In this document: piece by piece, positions 31,697 to 33,394 of the stretch
How positions within the stretch are numbered: the first letter of the stretch is position 1
How the letters are laid out: every line of letters starts with the position of its first letter
Assembly: GCA_035553055.1 (NCBI GenBank)
Contig: DATNEK010000268.1
Location: 1-33,394 of the forward strand
DNA length: 33,394 nucleotides
Source of the DNA: Chersky-822 sp035553055
Lineage (GTDB): Bacteria; Actinomycetota; Actinomycetes; Streptosporangiales; Streptosporangiaceae
Direction of reading: 5' to 3'
The notes under the pieces: generated by a model
What the model was told of the DNA's origin: nothing
What the model saw: the letters and a program-made list of their open reading frames with translations, nothing else
Databases searched by the model: none
Program-made: the position numbers and the translations under genes

Positions 31697-33394
31697 AGCC
31701 TGACGCTCCTTTCCGCCTGCGTGCTCATCAGGTACTGGTAATGCGCGTTCGTCGTAAGCAGTTCGTGGTGGCCGCCAGTCGCGATGATCTCGCCGTGGTC
31801 GAGCACGGCGACCCGGTCGGCGAGCGCCACCGTGGACGGCCGGTGCGCGACCACGAGCGCGGTCGCGTCGGCGAGCACGTGCCCGAGCGCCTCGGTGACC
31901 TTGGCCTCGGTGTGCACGTCGAGCGCGGATAGCGGGTCGTCAAGCAGCAGCAGCGCCGGCCTGGCCAGGATTGCCCGCGCCAGCGCGATCCGTTGCCGCT
32001 GGCCGCCTGACAGTGACATCCCCTGCTCGCCGATCCTGGTGTCCAGGCCCCACGGCAGGTCGGCGACGAAGTCGGCCTGAGCCGCGGCCAGCGCCGCCTC
32101 GACCTCCTCGTCGGGTGCGTCAGGCCGGCCAAGCGTGACGTTCTCGCGGACGCTGACCGAGAACAGCGTCGGGTCTTCGAACGCGCACGCCACCACCGTG
32201 CGCAGTTCCTTCAGCGGCATCTCGCGGATATCGGCGTGGTCGATGCGGATGGTGCCCGCCGTCGCGTCGGCCAGCCTGACGATCAGGTTGAGCAGCGTGG
32301 TCTTGCCCGAACCTGTCGCGCCGACTAGCGCGACGGTCTCTCCTGGGTTCAGTTCCAGGCATACGTCTCGCAGCACAGGCGCGGACGCGCCCGGATAGCT
32401 GAATTTCACGTGATCCAGGGTGAGCTTGGCTGACCTAGGAGATGCCGGCAGTTCCGACGTGAATTTTTCCGCGGAAAGAATTGCGGGCGCTGGCCCCGGA
32501 TCAGTGATCGCCGGTGCGGTGTCGAGTATCTCGTAAACCCGTTGCGCGGCTGTGGCGGCCTCCTGACCGAGTGCCAGGATGTAGCCCATCGCCTCGATCG
32601 GCCAGATCAGCTGCACGACGAGTGCCACGAACGCGACGAGGCCGCCGGTGGTGAGGTTGCCCTGGCTCACGGCGAACGCGCCGAGCAGCAGGATCAGCGC
32701 GATCGCGAGGTTCGGCACTAGGTCGAGACTGGCCCAGAAGCGACCGCGCAGTTGCGCCTTGGCCACCTGAGTTGAATAGACAACGCCGGTCAGGCTCTTG
32801 TGCCTGCCCGCCGCTTCTTCCCGGCGGCCGAGCGACTTGAGCACGCGGATGCCGGCGGCGGCCTCTTCCACATAGGTGTTCAGGTCGTCCTGCTGGTCCT
32901 GCACTCGACGGGAGAGCACGGTGTAGCGCCGTTCGAACCGCAGGCACAGCGCGGTTACCGGGATCAGCAGGCCGCCGATCAAGAATCCGAGCAGCGGGTC
33001 GAGGCGGATCAGCAGCACCACGATGATCACGAACGTGACCACGCTCGTGATCATGAAGATGACGCCGAACCCGGCGAAGCGCCTGATCGCCGACAGGTCC
33101 GTCGTTCCCCTTGACAGCAGTTGCCCGGACTGCCAGTCATCGTGGAAGCCGGGTTCCAGCCGTTGCAGGTGCGCGTACACGTCGTCGCGCATGGACTGCT
33201 CGAGCGCGGCCACGGCCCTGGCCTGCACCCAGCGCCTGGCGATGTTGAACAGCACCTCCATGGTGCCGATCCCGGTCGCGGCTAGGCCGATGACAACGAG
33301 CAGTCCCAGGTCATGGCTTGACGACCGGGCCGTCTTCGCGATTGGGCCGTCGATCGCAGCCTTGGCCAGCAGCGGGATCACGATCTCCGCGCCT
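31693..33394 (-). CDS. ABC exporter half-transporter, degenerate-site subunit (5' end outside window)
   Basis: The frame is open to the window edge, so the N-terminus is missing; about 566 residues are visible. Transmembrane helices come first (for example DLGLLVVIGLAATGIGTMEV and VIFMITSVVTFVIIVVLLI), then the nucleotide-binding domain with Walker A GATGSGKTTLLN, signature LSGGQRQRIALARAI, Walker B LLLLDDPLSALD and H-loop VVAHRPST. The residue after the Walker B Asp, normally the catalytic Glu, is Asp (codon 31936-31938). This is a hallmark of the inactive composite site in heterodimeric exporters such as TM287/288. It is coupled to the next gene by a 4-nt overlap. Confidence 0.9.
   Translation of the reverse strand, partial: GAEIVIPLLAKAAIDGPIAKTARSSSHDLGLLVVIGLAATGIGTMEVLFNIARRWVQARAVAALEQSMRDDVYAHLQRLEPGFHDDWQSGQLLSRGTTDLSAIRRFAGFGVIFMITSVVTFVIIVVLLIRLDPLLGFLIGGLLIPVTALCLRFERRYTVLSRRVQDQQDDLNTYVEEAAAGIRVLKSLGRREEAAGRHKSLTGVVYSTQVAKAQLRGRFWASLDLVPNLAIALILLLGAFAVSQGNLTTGGLVAFVALVVQLIWPIEAMGYILALGQEAATAAQRVYEILDTAPAITDPGPAPAILSAEKFTSELPASPRSAKLTLDHVKFSYPGASAPVLRDVCLELNPGETVALVGATGSGKTTLLNLIVRLADATAGTIRIDHADIREMPLKELRTVVACAFEDPTLFSVSVRENVTLGRPDAPDEEVEAALAAAQADFVADLPWGLDTRIGEQGMSLSGGQRQRIALARAILARPALLLLDDPLSALDVHTEAKVTEALGHVLADATALVVAHRPSTVALADRVAVLDHGEIIATGGHHELLTTNAHYQYLMSTQAERSVRL

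Overview
The window is high-GC actinobacterial DNA, probably from a filamentous or soil actinomycete. The evidence is a mycothiol-dependent isomerase, the tlyA-nadK-recN-steA-steB gene order, a DUF5999 protein, frequent GTG/TTG starts and dense 4-8 nt gene overlaps. I cannot name the genus from sequence alone. No rRNA, tRNA, CRISPR array, integrase or transposase was recognised.

Layout. (1) 1-643: the 3' end of an ABC-2 type permease. (2) 644-5883: a visibly AT-richer four-gene block with its own sigma70-like promoter and a possible 24-codon leader ORF. It encodes a membrane diiron desaturase, a PLP-dependent decarboxylase of the DAP/ornithine type, an EamA/DMT exporter and an ATP-grasp ligase. 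It looks like a compact, possibly transferred pathway for a small amino-acid-derived metabolite, and it is the best candidate for an undescribed system. (3) 5837-8396, minus strand: SCP2-like protein, AlkB, Nei-type glycosylase and a Nnt1/ETFB-lysine-type methyltransferase, the last three overlapping; a nucleic-acid repair operon. (4) 8655-18878, plus strand: a nine-gene run, mostly overlapping (small conserved protein, tlyA, nadK, recN, steA, steB, MraY-like transferase, murJ, GT4 glycosyltransferase) joining rRNA methylation, NADP supply and recombination to cell-envelope functions. (5) 18858-21959, minus strand: mycothiol-dependent isomerase, MBL-fold hydrolase, sarcosine-oxidase-like flavoprotein and DUF402 protein.

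(6) 22172-25030: uvrA. (7) 25053-28107, minus strand: a D-2-hydroxyacid dehydrogenase, then a 371-nt gap holding degenerate palindromic repeats, then DUF1003 and soluble MgtE-like/CBS proteins overlapping by ATGA. (8) 28309-29311: an alpha/beta hydrolase whose C-terminal tail is antisense to a small DUF5999 gene, and two inverted repeats in the DUF5999 upstream region. (9) 29312-33394, minus strand: an unrecognised small protein, a 33-nt tandem repeat at an ABC-gene end, and two overlapping ABC exporter half-transporter genes. The first-transcribed one is cut by the window end and has a degenerate Walker B, which points to an asymmetric heterodimer.

All assignments come from reading the sequence and recalling family motifs. 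No database search was run.
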